A stretch of 64,000 nucleotides of DNA, taken from positions 7,409,501 through 7,473,500 of the forward strand of contig OX940870.1 of assembly GCA_954871525.1 (NCBI GenBank), written 5' to 3'. Position 1 is the first letter of the stretch. Each line of letters begins with the position of its first letter. This stretch comes from Parietaria judaica (lineage: Eukaryota; Streptophyta; Magnoliopsida; Rosales; Urticaceae). The translations under genes and the position numbers were made by a program. Below, piece after piece: positions 1-9,985 of this stretch. The notes beneath the pieces are model-generated. The model was not told the DNA's origin. It worked only from the letters and a program-made list of their open reading frames with translations, and made no database searches.

Positions 1-643
1 TTCGCAGCATCTGATTTCAGAGAGAGCATCAGATGAAGCCCCCGGTACCGATTCTAGTCATCTTCCGAATCCTATAAAATGCAAAAGTGAGGGATTTCAT
101 CGTACCTATGTATCTTCCGAGTTCCTCCAGCGATCTCGCCTTGAGCAGAATCGCTTCCACGAGGAGGCTGACGGAGTGCATCGACATCAAACCCGGAGGA
201 ACGACATCGCTTTTGGACCGCGGCTTTCGCGGCCGAGTTCTCTCGACGATCGCCCTCGTCATCCTCGGCGCCAACGCCTTGACGTCGATGCCCTGAAACA
301 CCTGAAGCGCAGCGTCGAAGTTCCCTCTCTGGAACTCCAGTCTCCCCAGCAAAGCCCTGGCCTCCTGAGAGGCCCGAAAGTCAACGACCAAAGTCAACAA
401 AAATCAAATTACAGTGATTTGCTGAAGTAGACAGAGAGACAAACAAACCTCATAGTTCAAAGAAAGGGCCTCTTTCAGAGTCGATTCGGCTTCGTCCACC
501 TGAATGTCTTCGAGTCGGGATTCCCAGTCCCCGGTGTTCCGCGACGAGAGCCCGCTCGCCGAGAAGTCTCGGGTGGCGAGAGACTCCGGCGAGTGCGGCG
601 GCTCCTCTATCTTGAACTGCTCTCCTGAACAAGCACACAGCAT
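1..643 (-). CDS. NPGR1: NPG1-related calmodulin-binding TPR protein, 5' part (window-truncated)
   Basis: This is the N-terminal part of a No-Pollen-Germination-related protein, a plant calmodulin-binding family of tetratricopeptide-repeat proteins. Three exons fit: 643-449, 364-106 and 10-1, all with GT/AG borders and continuous frame. Exon 1 starts MLCACSGEQF and has the family phrase SPESLATRDFSASGLSSR, then EDIQVDEAESTLKEALSLNYE. Exon 2 continues EARALLGRLEFQRGNFDAALQVFQGIDVKALAPR, the first TPR-like helices, followed by SMHSVSLLVEAILLKARSLEELG. Exon 3 begins at position 10 and restores a DAA reading. The rest of the protein (family length about 700 residues) lies off the left edge. The assignment to the NPGR1 branch rather than NPG1 or NPGR2 rests on recalled N-terminal similarity. 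Upstream on this strand is a purine-rich stretch (CT-rich at 871-888 on plus) that may belong to the leader. Confidence 0.88.
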
Positions 644-906
644 TTTCTCTCCTCTCTCTCTTCTCGGCGAGTTTCTTCACGTCTTCAACAGAGCTAACAA
701 GCTCGAACTAACACTGCTTACAATGGAGATCCACAGAGCATTGGAGGAATCACCTGAAAGACAAAACCAAAACCCGAATATCGAATCTTTGTTGAGAATC
801 GACGCCATGAAAGCAACTTCTCAGTTGAGAAGTCTCTCTGTTGTGGTCTGGGTTTTTCAAAACTTTGGACTTTCTCTCTCTCTCTCTCCTCTCGTCAGCG
901 AGCCTC

Positions 907-3900
907 GCTTGTGATCTCCATTGAAAGCGCTTGCCTCCAAAAAATTATTAATTAATTTAATATACAAACAAAAGGACAGACAGAACAGTGATGGGAAAAA
1001 AAATGTAATAATATAACAACATAGGGTAAAAAAAAATTATATAATAAAAACGATTGAATTTGAATACGTGACTCCGAGTTCAATATGGGCATTTCTTGTT
1101 TTGTTTCCTTTTTCTTTTACATTTTTCAGAGTTTTGTAGCAGAACACTCGTTCATTGTCTCATAGATTCTCTGCTTTTATTTCACCTGTTTTCTGATTTT
1201 TTTTATATGAGCACTCAAGTGAATTTTAATGTCGTTTATGACTTCTAAACGTCGTATAGTAGTGATATAACAAGTAATGATGAAGGAAGGTGGCTCGAAT
1301 AATATACTTGATCAGCTACTTGTAAAAAAAATAAAAATAGTATAACGTTGGCCATGTTCTGCACTTTATTATGCAATAATAAGCTCTAATTTTGGCTCAT
1401 AAAAACAAATTAAACTTGTTTCTTTAAATGCTTATTAAAAGTTTTAAACCCCTACTGTAACAAATTACAACGACTTATATTTTGCCAATAGCAATAATGT
1501 CTCTTTGATAAAGGGCCAGTTTGAATAAACTTTATTACATGAAGAAAAAAAAAAACTGAAAATTTGATGCCTATTTTGGCGATACTGTATAGCCCAAATT
1601 ATTGTAATTAATCTTAAGTTTAATTATAAATATTAATAAAATATTGATTGAATTCTTTTCTATTTTTTTTATTTTTGAAAGAGAAAAAAAAAATGTTGAT
1701 TGAATTCAAACACGGCAGTTCTGAGTTTTTTTTTTTTTTTTTTTTTGATAGAGGCTATAGCTGTCTGACATAGCTAGTTTATGACATGTGGTCTCACACT
1801 CTAAAGTTTAAGCTTTATTTAGACTTAAAGTGCCATAATATCAAGTATTGACTCTTAAATGTTAAATCTAACTTTTTCCACTAATGTTATTGCGAAACGC
1901 TTTCTCTAAAAGACACCGCATCATTGCTCAATATTCATCTTCGATTTTAATATTGTCACTCGGATTTTCGCAATGTGCTCACGTGACTGACTTTAAGAAA
2001 AAAGGCCATTATCTAGGGCTCGAAACTTTACTTACACAAAAATAATGTTATGATCGAAGCTATTAGGTTACTACTGTAAAAAGGACCGAAAATAGAGATG
2101 ATTATCTCATTCTATTAACGGGATGAATCACGTAAAATTTATATGTATTTATCTCGTGCTTTCGTCCAATTGCGTATCTTCTCCCAGGGTCTTACCATTT
2201 TGACGTTAGATATAATAAAAGTATTTACTGTAGACGGTCTATTATAGGGTCAAGTGCATCGAGTTCGCAAAGAGGAATCTATAATAATTATTTATATGTT
2301 CTTTATGATTTAAATTTTGAATCACAATGTAATATTCTACCTCTTTGTTTTTAATTTTATTAATAATATCTTTGTGGAATAACACATAAATCTCGAACAA
2401 CTACATAGACTGATGGGCAATACGAGTCTTTGACTGAATCATGGCAACGTTGGATTCCCAACATCCAAATCGTATTTATATATAATATATAAGTAAATAT
2501 ATTCAGTGTCGACAATAAATGGCCTAATTTATTGTCGTTTAGTATATTTCCACTTTTTATCTTTCATCTATGACGTTTAATATGGTTAATTTTAATTATA
2601 TATCGATGAATATTATACAGTTCTCTCCTTAATATTTTACAAAAGATGTTCAAGTGCGTGATCTATAAAGTAACACACTTGTTAAATAATATTATTTTGA
2701 ACCTAAATTAATAGCAGAAACCACTTATCTATTCTAATTGATTTTTTGGGGAATAGAACCGAGCAAAACGACAATGATTTGTAAAACTCCAACATCACGT
2801 CCTCTTTTTGACTTAATTATTCTATTTTTTAAATATTCTTTAAATAATTATTCCAATTTTCTGTTTTTTTATTCCTATGCCTACAAAACATACACGAGAC
2901 TCAATACTCAGCTCAATCACAATACTAATTAGTTAGTAATTAAGTTTAAATTAAACAAATGTAACTAAGTAAAACACGTCGTAGTATCGTGATCATATGC
3001 TTTTACTTGTCGATATATGTTGAGTACGTTGTTGTCATTGAGATCACAAGACACAAGGTAATAATTTTCTTTGGAAATGCTGAACTCTTATCGGTAACAT
3101 CGTCACATAATAATATAATGTATATCACTAGATTATATTACTATTATATACAGTATTGTGGCATTACATAGCGTCGATCGAGCAGTGTGATTGGCTTGTA
3201 AAAGTGTAGTACCCCACACATTCAGTAGTGTATATGTATACATGAATGAATGAATGAATAGTATATTTTTTGAAAGTTAAAATATGAGTGAGAAAAACGA
3301 CATTCTCCAAATCCTGTGGTACGTTAATAATTGAGCGTGCATGTGATGCCCACCTCTTCATTCTTTGACTCAACTCCGCCATTAATGCATGCAGCAAGCA
3401 GTACGGAAGTTATGAGCTGGTAGATGGGGAACCATATATATAAAACTATATAGATATATATAATGTTAGAGACTAGAGAGTGAGAATTATGTAGAAGTGG
3501 TCAGTTAATTTAAACGTTAAAAACTGTGAATAGCCTACAATATATATCGGTATCTGCCAACTACGTGATATTTTGAAATAATAAACGAAGGGGGTATCTT
3601 TGTTGCATCCTTGTTCGAACTTCGAACGATCAAGGACAATGTCAATTCATAAGATCTGGCAAAAGAAACTCCATAGATTTGACAACTATCTAGGTTTTAA
3701 GTTAAGGATGTCTGCATAATTAAGTACTATTGGCCTAATTTAGTATATTTTCTTCCACTTATTATCGGTTTTTTTAAATAAGTGATTTTGCGGTAAATTA
3801 TAAAACGATCAGTATTAAAAGTTTTAAACCGAATTTAATAACGTTATATATTAGAATAGTTTGTTTAAATAAGCCCTTTTTATATTTTATATTAATTGGT

Positions 3901-4080
3901 TTAGCTTTATCGGTGATATTATGTTCGCCCTCTTTTAATTTTTGCATGTATTATAAAAACAGGTGCTTAGGTTGTTATCTTCTTCATATATAAATACAAG
4001 ATTTGAGATTTTCTTAAATCCTCTTTTCTCTTTCTTAGTATTTTCTTTAATAGGATGGTAATTGATCAAGATTACAACAT
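907..4080. other. AT-rich intergenic region
   Basis: No gene is supportable here. The short open frames (for example 2738-2932 and 2989-3171) are AT-rich with no recognisable protein features. The stretch holds homopolymer T runs (about 1727-1746), a TGAA tetranucleotide run near 3241-3260, and long A/T tracts. It presumably includes the distal promoter of the leftward NPGR1-type gene. Confidence 0.6.
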
Positions 4081-4389
4081 GTACTCGCCGGCCCAACCTT
4101 TTCCAGGGCCTTGGGCGAGAAAAAAAATTCGAGGCCTTTTTAATTAAAAATTATTTAAATTAAATAACAAGGTTTTTCTAATTAAGAATATTAAATATAT
4201 ATATATATATATGATACTTTTTTCAAATGAAAAAATATGAAGTTTTTTTCTATGAAGAATTTATAAAGCTTTTTTCAAAAATAGAAAATATTAATAAAAA
4301 AAAAAGTAGTACACAGTCTAGTATAACGAATAGAAAGAAAAAAAAATAGTAAAAAGACACAAAGGAAGAAAATAATAATCTAATATCAC

Positions 4390-4480
4390 AGTGAATGGTA
4401 GAACATGAATCGAACTCGGGCCCAAAACGTAACAGCTCAAGGCAGTTTTCCAGTGAGCCACGAGATTCTAAGTAGTAGAA
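4390..4480 (-). repeat. tRNA-like / SINE-head remnant with A-box and B-box
   Basis: Read on the minus strand, TGGCTCACTGG (4460-4450) resembles a pol III A box (TRGCNNAGYGG, one mismatch). GAGTTCGATTC (4417-4407) matches a B box core, GTTCGANTC. Their spacing of about 33 nt is normal for tRNA-derived promoters. No cloverleaf can be folded, so it is not a functional tRNA. It could be the head of a SINE or a decayed repeat that keeps a tRNA-like segment. It abuts the left TSD of the MULE at 4502. Confidence 0.35.
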
Positions 4481-4492
4481 AAAGGCCTGATA

Positions 4493-4501
4493 TAAATATA
4501 T
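4493..4501. repeat. 9-bp target-site duplication (left)
   Basis: TAAATATAT immediately precedes the left terminal repeat and recurs exactly at 6413-6421 after the right one. Nine-base duplications are characteristic of Mutator-superfamily insertions. Confidence 0.85.
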
Positions 4502-6412
4502 TACAAATTGATGCAAATAGTCAAACTGAAACATAGGTTTAACAAAATAGTCAAAGTTTGGTTAATTTTATAAACTAACTAATTAACATGAGGTGGCATA
4601 TTAATAACAAATTTTATTCCTGGAATACTTTTTAAATTAATCAATTTATATTAATATTTTCGTAATTAATTTAAATACCTAATTCAATACGTATTCAAAC
4701 TATATCTCTCTTTCTCTCTCGTCTGACTCCCCACTCCCCCTGACTCTCTTTCTATCTCTCTCGTTCGACTCCTCACTCTTCCCCTGAGATCCAATAATGT
4801 TCGGCATAACGGGCCGTCACCGGAAAAGATTCAAACCAGAGGATGAAGATGATTTCGACGCTGATGACGACGGAAACAAAGATCTTCGCCAGCAACGGGA
4901 CGACGTTTGGCCGCGATTCTCCAGATCTGCGAGGTATTCGATTCGGATCAGCGTTAGAGACAATGAATCTCGAATCCCCTTGTAGCGGATGGGAGAGATT
5001 TCCATTGATTTTATGGATCTGCGATTGGGTGTTGAGAATGAAGTCGGACGCTTCGCCTCTAATCTTCGACCAAACTCGCGAGACTAAGATCTCATGGAAA
5101 CCCAGATCTCTCTCGCTCGTGAACATCTGTGTTAATTCGTGTTAATTTTGTGTTTATCTGTGTTAATATTGGTTTAATTCATAAATAATTTTGGTTTAAA
5201 TCGTTGTAGATTCAGGTTGATATTTGTTATTTCGTGTTGTAGATTCATGATGATCATTAATTTTTGTTTAATTGGATTGATGTTTGTAATTCGTGTTTAA
5301 TTCGGTTTATGTTCTCTCTCATCGTTTCTCTCTATCTCCATGCTACTGAAGATATGGCGGCAGCCCCGTGAAGGAGACGAACGCCCTCCTTAATTACGTG
5401 AGAACGACGTAGAATCTAAGAACGTTGTGAAGTGCGAATCTCAGGACGAGAAAAATGACATTAACGGATTTGTGGTGATTTAATTTATTTATGTATTGAT
5501 GTTTGTTACTTCTTGCTAATACGGTTTATTTATGTTTAATTTTTTTATTTTGTAAATAATTCTTGTTTTATTTACCGTACATGTTTGTTAGTTCTTATGA
5601 ATACGACTTTTTAATGTTTATTTTTTAAATTTCGAAAATGATTCTTATTTAATTCACTTACGTTCACATTAATATTTGTTAATTCATTAATTAATATTTG
5701 TTCATTCGTATTAAGTCGGGTTTAAACACAATCAAAGTAATATTTTGCTATTCAAATAATTTGAAGAACATGTATTACCAACCATAATATATCAGATGTT
5801 AAAATAAAAAAGATGTATTATTTTGAAAAAGAAATTTTCTAGAATTGTAGTGTTGGTGTTAAAACGTGGATGCTAGTTTTTCGGCTCTTAATGGAAAATA
5901 AAATCATTAGTCAAACCACTAATTACGTTAGTTTAAGTTCATATTAGTATATTAACAAAATAAACGTGTATTTTTATGTTAATAAATTTCAAAATTAAGC
6001 CCTAAAAACGTATATTGATAGTTTCCATAATAATAGCAATCTGTTATTAATTGTAAACGTGTAATCAATAAGCTGAAAATAATTAAATCTTTCAATAATA
6101 ATAGATGATAATTATTGACTTAATCTTTCCATAAAAATAGTAATAGCCAATACTTTTTAAACGTGTAATATGCAAGGCAATTAAGCTGAAAATTATTAGC
6201 AATAAACATTTAATGCCAAAATTATTGATCGAATATAATCCCAAGAAAATCACGTTAGGCAGCGATTTTTATTTATTTATCTATCAAAACATAAGGGCAA
6301 CAATGTAATTAGAATTTGTTTAATTGGTTAATTGGTTAGTTTACAAAATTAACCAAAGTTTGGCTATTTTGCTAAACGCACTTTCAAGTTTGACTATTAT
6401 CCTAATTCACCC
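4502..6412. mobile_element. Non-autonomous Mutator-like element (MULE copy 1) with GC-rich cargo
   Basis: The element is 1911 bp. The left end (4502-4570) and the reverse complement of the right end (about 6325-6412) match over about 70-80 bp; both carry AAATAGTCAAAC or a variant and then TAGCAAAATAGCCAAA and TTTGGTTAATTTT. It is flanked by the perfect 9-bp repeat TAAATATAT. There is no transposase. The interior has a CT-rich leader (4690-4790), a GC-richer open segment (4795-5145) and then AT-rich repeats with the theme GTTAATTCGTGTT. The same ends and the same internal repeat theme occur in the elements at 19398-20916 and about 45034-46517. Confidence 0.88.
4797..5145. pseudogene. GC-richer cargo of MULE copy 1 (possible captured gene fragment)
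   Basis: Within the MULE, base composition rises sharply and open frames exist on both strands: plus 4797-4985 starts with MFGITGRHRKRF and is acidic after it; minus 5126-4773 is longer. A purine/pyrimidine-biased leader precedes position 4797, as in a gene 5' end. I do not recognise the protein in any frame. By analogy with the sister element that carries an ATP synthase piece, this is probably a fragment copied from a host gene, but that is inference. Confidence 0.4.
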
Positions 6413-6421
6413 TAAATATAT
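6413..6421. repeat. 9-bp target-site duplication (right)
   Basis: TAAATATAT, identical to 4493-4501. Confidence 0.85.
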
Positions 6422-7605
6422 TACGTAACAACTTTCGTGAAGGGGCCTTCACCTTGCAGGGGGGCTTGGGCGATGGCCCAACCCGCCCAGGGGTTGGGAT
6501 ATATATATTTATATATATATATATATATATATAAATAGAGTGACACTATCGACCAAGGTTACAATACACTCTCGCATTACTAGATACATTCAGTGTAAGA
6601 ACATGTGACACTATTGACTAAATTTATATATGCAAAGGGGGTGCTAATTTATGTCTTATAGATATTGCACATGTGACCTCTTGAATGAAGGTGCAATGGA
6701 GTTAACACTAGGTCAAGTTAGCTTAGTTTTAATATATATATTTATTATAAGAAAATTACATGTACTCATGTAAAGATATAATTTTACGATAAGATCAGTC
6801 AATATTAGTGATCACAGGCATTATCAATCAATTTTACATATATGTAATTTTTTATCGTCTCAAGAGACTAAATCAAAGACCTCTCGTAAAGTCTTATTAT
6901 ACTGAATTTATCACTAAAACCAATCAAATATAGTTACTTCTATTTCTTGGTCTAAACTCTAAACATTATAAACTCTGCGCAACTATATAGTTAAAAATAA
7001 AAACTACTCAACAAGATGTTTTCACAAAGAAATGTGAAAATAGTAATGGCGTGTCGTTGTCGTTCACAAAACCCTCTGCAAACGAATATCTGACAACTGA
7101 GACTATATATATTGGATTGTCAGAGGCTTTCTCTAATTCTTTACAGCTATATTCACTTCTCACGTGTCCTTTTCATCGCACACTTCTTCTATTTTCCCTT
7201 TACTGTTGTGCAATTTATTTCCAACAACCTTGTTTAATATTTACTTAACTTCTTATAGCATTAAATATCAATTAAATGTTCTAAAAGAACTACCAATTAA
7301 ATGCGAATCGTAGCTTGATTTAACCTTGCTAAAATAGGACAGTAATTAGGAATACCATTACTAAAGTGGTAGAAAAAAGCCGTTGTTCGTTGGCTATTAT
7401 AAGCTTGCTGTGTTTTTGGTCAGTTTTTATCACCATAATTTATAATAATTGGTATATCTATATTCTATCATATCTGAAAGTTTGGTATTTTTTTTTTTTT
7501 TTTTAAGGCGTTTGGTATTGTTATTATATCTTCATGTTTATGATCGGTAAGACTCTTGTTAAAACCCTTAAGGTTTACAAAGTTCTGTATATTTTGTTTA
7601 GGCAT
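6422..7605. other. AT-rich intergenic region
   Basis: A short GC-rich motif (6435-6485: GGCCTT..., then TGGGCGATGGCCCAACC) resembles in inverted form the one at 4090-4125. The MULE may therefore sit inside an older inverted-repeat element. A TA microsatellite follows (about 6487-6532). I see no gene; the frame at 7051-7248 has no recognisable features. Confidence 0.45.
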
Positions 7606-7607
7606 TA

Positions 7608-8251
7608 CAGTATAACTTTTATAAATTAATACTCGATAAATTAATAGTCGCGATTAAATAATATTTTTGTCCGGTCCCGACTCGGGCCTAACTAGCAAAT
7701 TAATAATTCGCTAAATTTATAAGATAATATTTTTTTTAGTAAGTATTAAGGTCCCAAGTGATATATAAATTAATAATTCAATATAAAAAATTATATAAAT
7801 ACTTATAAAATCACTATAAAAAAATAAAAATATATAAAAAACTATGAAATCACATTAAATAAAAAGATAAAATGACATCACTAATTATGTAGTCTTCTTA
7901 AAATATAATTGTCTAGTAATTATTACAGCTTTAATTATCACTACTCTAAGTTGTTGTCATTCATTTTTAATATCATTGAGCTCTTTAATATTTCAGACAT
8001 TAGTACTAGAATAAAAAAAAATTAAATCATAATAGTTTCTCTTGATATTCTTAAGATACTTTAATATTCTCGGTATAATAAATTGAAATAATTTGTTGTT
8101 AATAAAGATGTTTATATGCTTATAGTTGACTATATTTTTTTCTTCATTAATGTATAAATTAATATATCATTAATTTATATGTTAATTAATAATCCGATAA
8201 AATAATATTGTTTACCGGTCCCAACAGTATTAATTTATAGAGGTTCTATTG
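7608..8251. mobile_element. Emigrant-like (Tc1/mariner, pogo group) MITE
   Basis: The left end reads CAGTATAACTTTTATAAATT. The reverse complement of the right end reads CAATAGAACCTCTATAAATT, and both continue with AATACT or AATA. This matches the well-known plant Emigrant/Lemi terminal motif (CAGTAAAACCTCTATAAATT). TA dinucleotides flank both ends (7606-7607 and 8252-8253), the mariner-type TSD. A CCGGTCCC motif occurs internally on both sides, so the inverted repeats are long. The 644-bp length and lack of coding capacity indicate a non-autonomous copy. Confidence 0.75.
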
Positions 8252-8501
8252 TATTTCGTTTTTCGAGTCATTTTCATATTTTGTTCTAGCATTTATCTTG
8301 TTTAATTGTTATTTCCGCTTCTACGAGAGAAAGTGGGAATTTCATTGAGCTCCATCCGCTGAATAAATAAACTTAAGCTTGAGAAAAAAAATATTTTAAT
8401 TAATTATGACCCATAATTTAAAAAATAGATATAATTATATAAAAATATAAAGCATGAAAATTAATTTATAATCAGTTGATGCCGAAAAAATGAATCAAAT
8501 A

Positions 8502-9410
8502 CTGTAGCGGTCCAAAGTTGGATATTGGGTCGGGCCCATAGTCATTTGTTCACTTTCTTAGGTTATATGTTTGGACTCTTGAGGATTAGGGGGATCGAAC
8601 CCTCCACTAAAAATAGATTTGGTACCGGGTCCTCCAACCCGTTTCCACAAAATCTCATAACCTACGCCAGAGCCAGCGGAACAGATTCAGGATATAGGTT
8701 GGTGACCACTGAGAACCAGGGTCTCTATAGGGAAGGTGGGTGACCGGACCGGATCTCTCTCTTGACGTCGGGAGTCGAACTGACTATTCCGATGTTTTTA
8801 GCTATCTTCGCCTCAACTCCTGTAAAATCGGTAACTCTCCGGTTTGGAGAACTGGAGGAGGTACCTCCCTATTCACTTCCGGTTCGGAGTTAGTACCAAA
8901 TATTCTATTTATAGAAGTGGAAACATGATTTATATAGTAGTAGAGAGCGTTTGAATGAATTACCGTTTAGTTGAAATGAAGATTTTATTTACATGAGGGG
9001 CCCGATGACCACTAAATAATTAAAAATTAATAGCCGGGGACCGCATAATAAATAAAAGTTAATTTTTTGGGGGCTTACGCGTCATAGCGGGCTACTACAA
9101 CGCGCTTCACGCGCCCCTCTGGGGCTGCTAGGGCGCCTTGGCGCGCCCCAAGGTCCGCGCACGAGTGCACATGTCGGGCAGGGACATGTAGTGCCCCTAG
9201 CACGCGCGTGGGCGAGAACTACGGCGCGCGAGGCTCCCCGAACTCATGTTTTGCGTGCCGATTGAGTTGTTGGTCGTTTTTAACCTTTTTCTATAATTTT
9301 GGCTTCTCGCTTGATAAAAACGGGCTTCCGGAGGGCGTTTAGGGTCAAAATTTATTTATTTATCAAAAAGAAAATCGATTAAATAATTTCCCGTTTATAA
9401 AATAATGTTT
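8502..9410. repeat. GC-rich repeat insert, possibly a solo LTR or unclassified transposon
   Basis: Base composition shifts abruptly to GC-rich within AT-rich DNA, notably 9070-9240 with many GCGCGCC/GGCGCC motifs. It starts near TGTAGCGGTCC at 8503. AATAC directly precedes this and also occurs near 9418, which would suit a 5-bp TSD, but the right end does not terminate in CA. The open frames at 8525-8743 and 8740-8928 resemble no protein I know. The class is undecided. Confidence 0.35.
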
Positions 9411-9683
9411 TGTAAAGAATACCCAATTAACAAAATCCATAACCATATATGCCTTGAATTGTCGTAGAGAAATAAATACTCACCGTCGTTTCTCGGAAAT
9501 CGGAAGATACGGTCTTGTCGTTTCTCGATATGGTCGTCGTTTTTCATTTTGGATGTCGTCTGTGATGACGTCGTCTTTCTCTATCGGAACTGGGTCTGGG
9601 AAGATAACTAATCTCTTGTTCTTCTCGCGTTCATCGTCTCCACCGGATAGCTTCTGCAGAGTTTGTAGAGAGAGAAAGCGATC

Positions 9684-9685
<2 letters not shown>

Positions 9686-9740
<55 letters not shown>
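9686..9740 (+). repeat. (GA)n microsatellite in the CSA leader/promoter
   Basis: An uninterrupted run of about 27 GA units lies 26 bp before the CSA start codon. GA tracts at this place are common in plant leaders and can bind GAGA-binding BPC proteins (family knowledge). Here it is only seen as sequence. The length is likely polymorphic. Confidence 0.9.
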
Positions 9741-9742
<2 letters not shown>

Positions 9743-9754
9743 GACTTGGTCGAG

Positions 9755-9985
9755 ATGCTCAGGAAATGTGGAGGCAGATCGGAGACAGAGAAACGGGCAA
9801 AGCTCGCCCAAATCGATTCGCGAATCTCGTTAAGCGGAACCGAGTTCAGACCCTCCAACTATCCAACCACAAAGACTTCGTCTCCGCTCATCGAGGCTCC
9901 ATCAATTCCCTTCAGGTACGAGCTCAATCTCAGCTCTCTCTGTGGAGGCCATGGATTTCATCGCTTCTTTGTCAGGTCGATTTGA
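9755..9985 (+). other. Out-of-frame upstream ATG overlapping the CSA start
   Basis: An ATG at 9755 lies 11 nt before the CSA ATG in another frame and runs 76 codons to a stop at 9983-9985, overlapping CSA exon 1 (9766-9915) and continuing into the first intron and exon 2. It has G at -3, as does the CSA ATG. If the transcript starts upstream of it, it would compete with CSA for scanning ribosomes. It is not proposed as a protein gene. Confidence 0.5.

Noticed and set aside
8580..8605. B-box-like GAGGGTTCGATCCCC on minus suggesting a tRNA
   Set aside because: No A box at proper distance and no cloverleaf can be formed.
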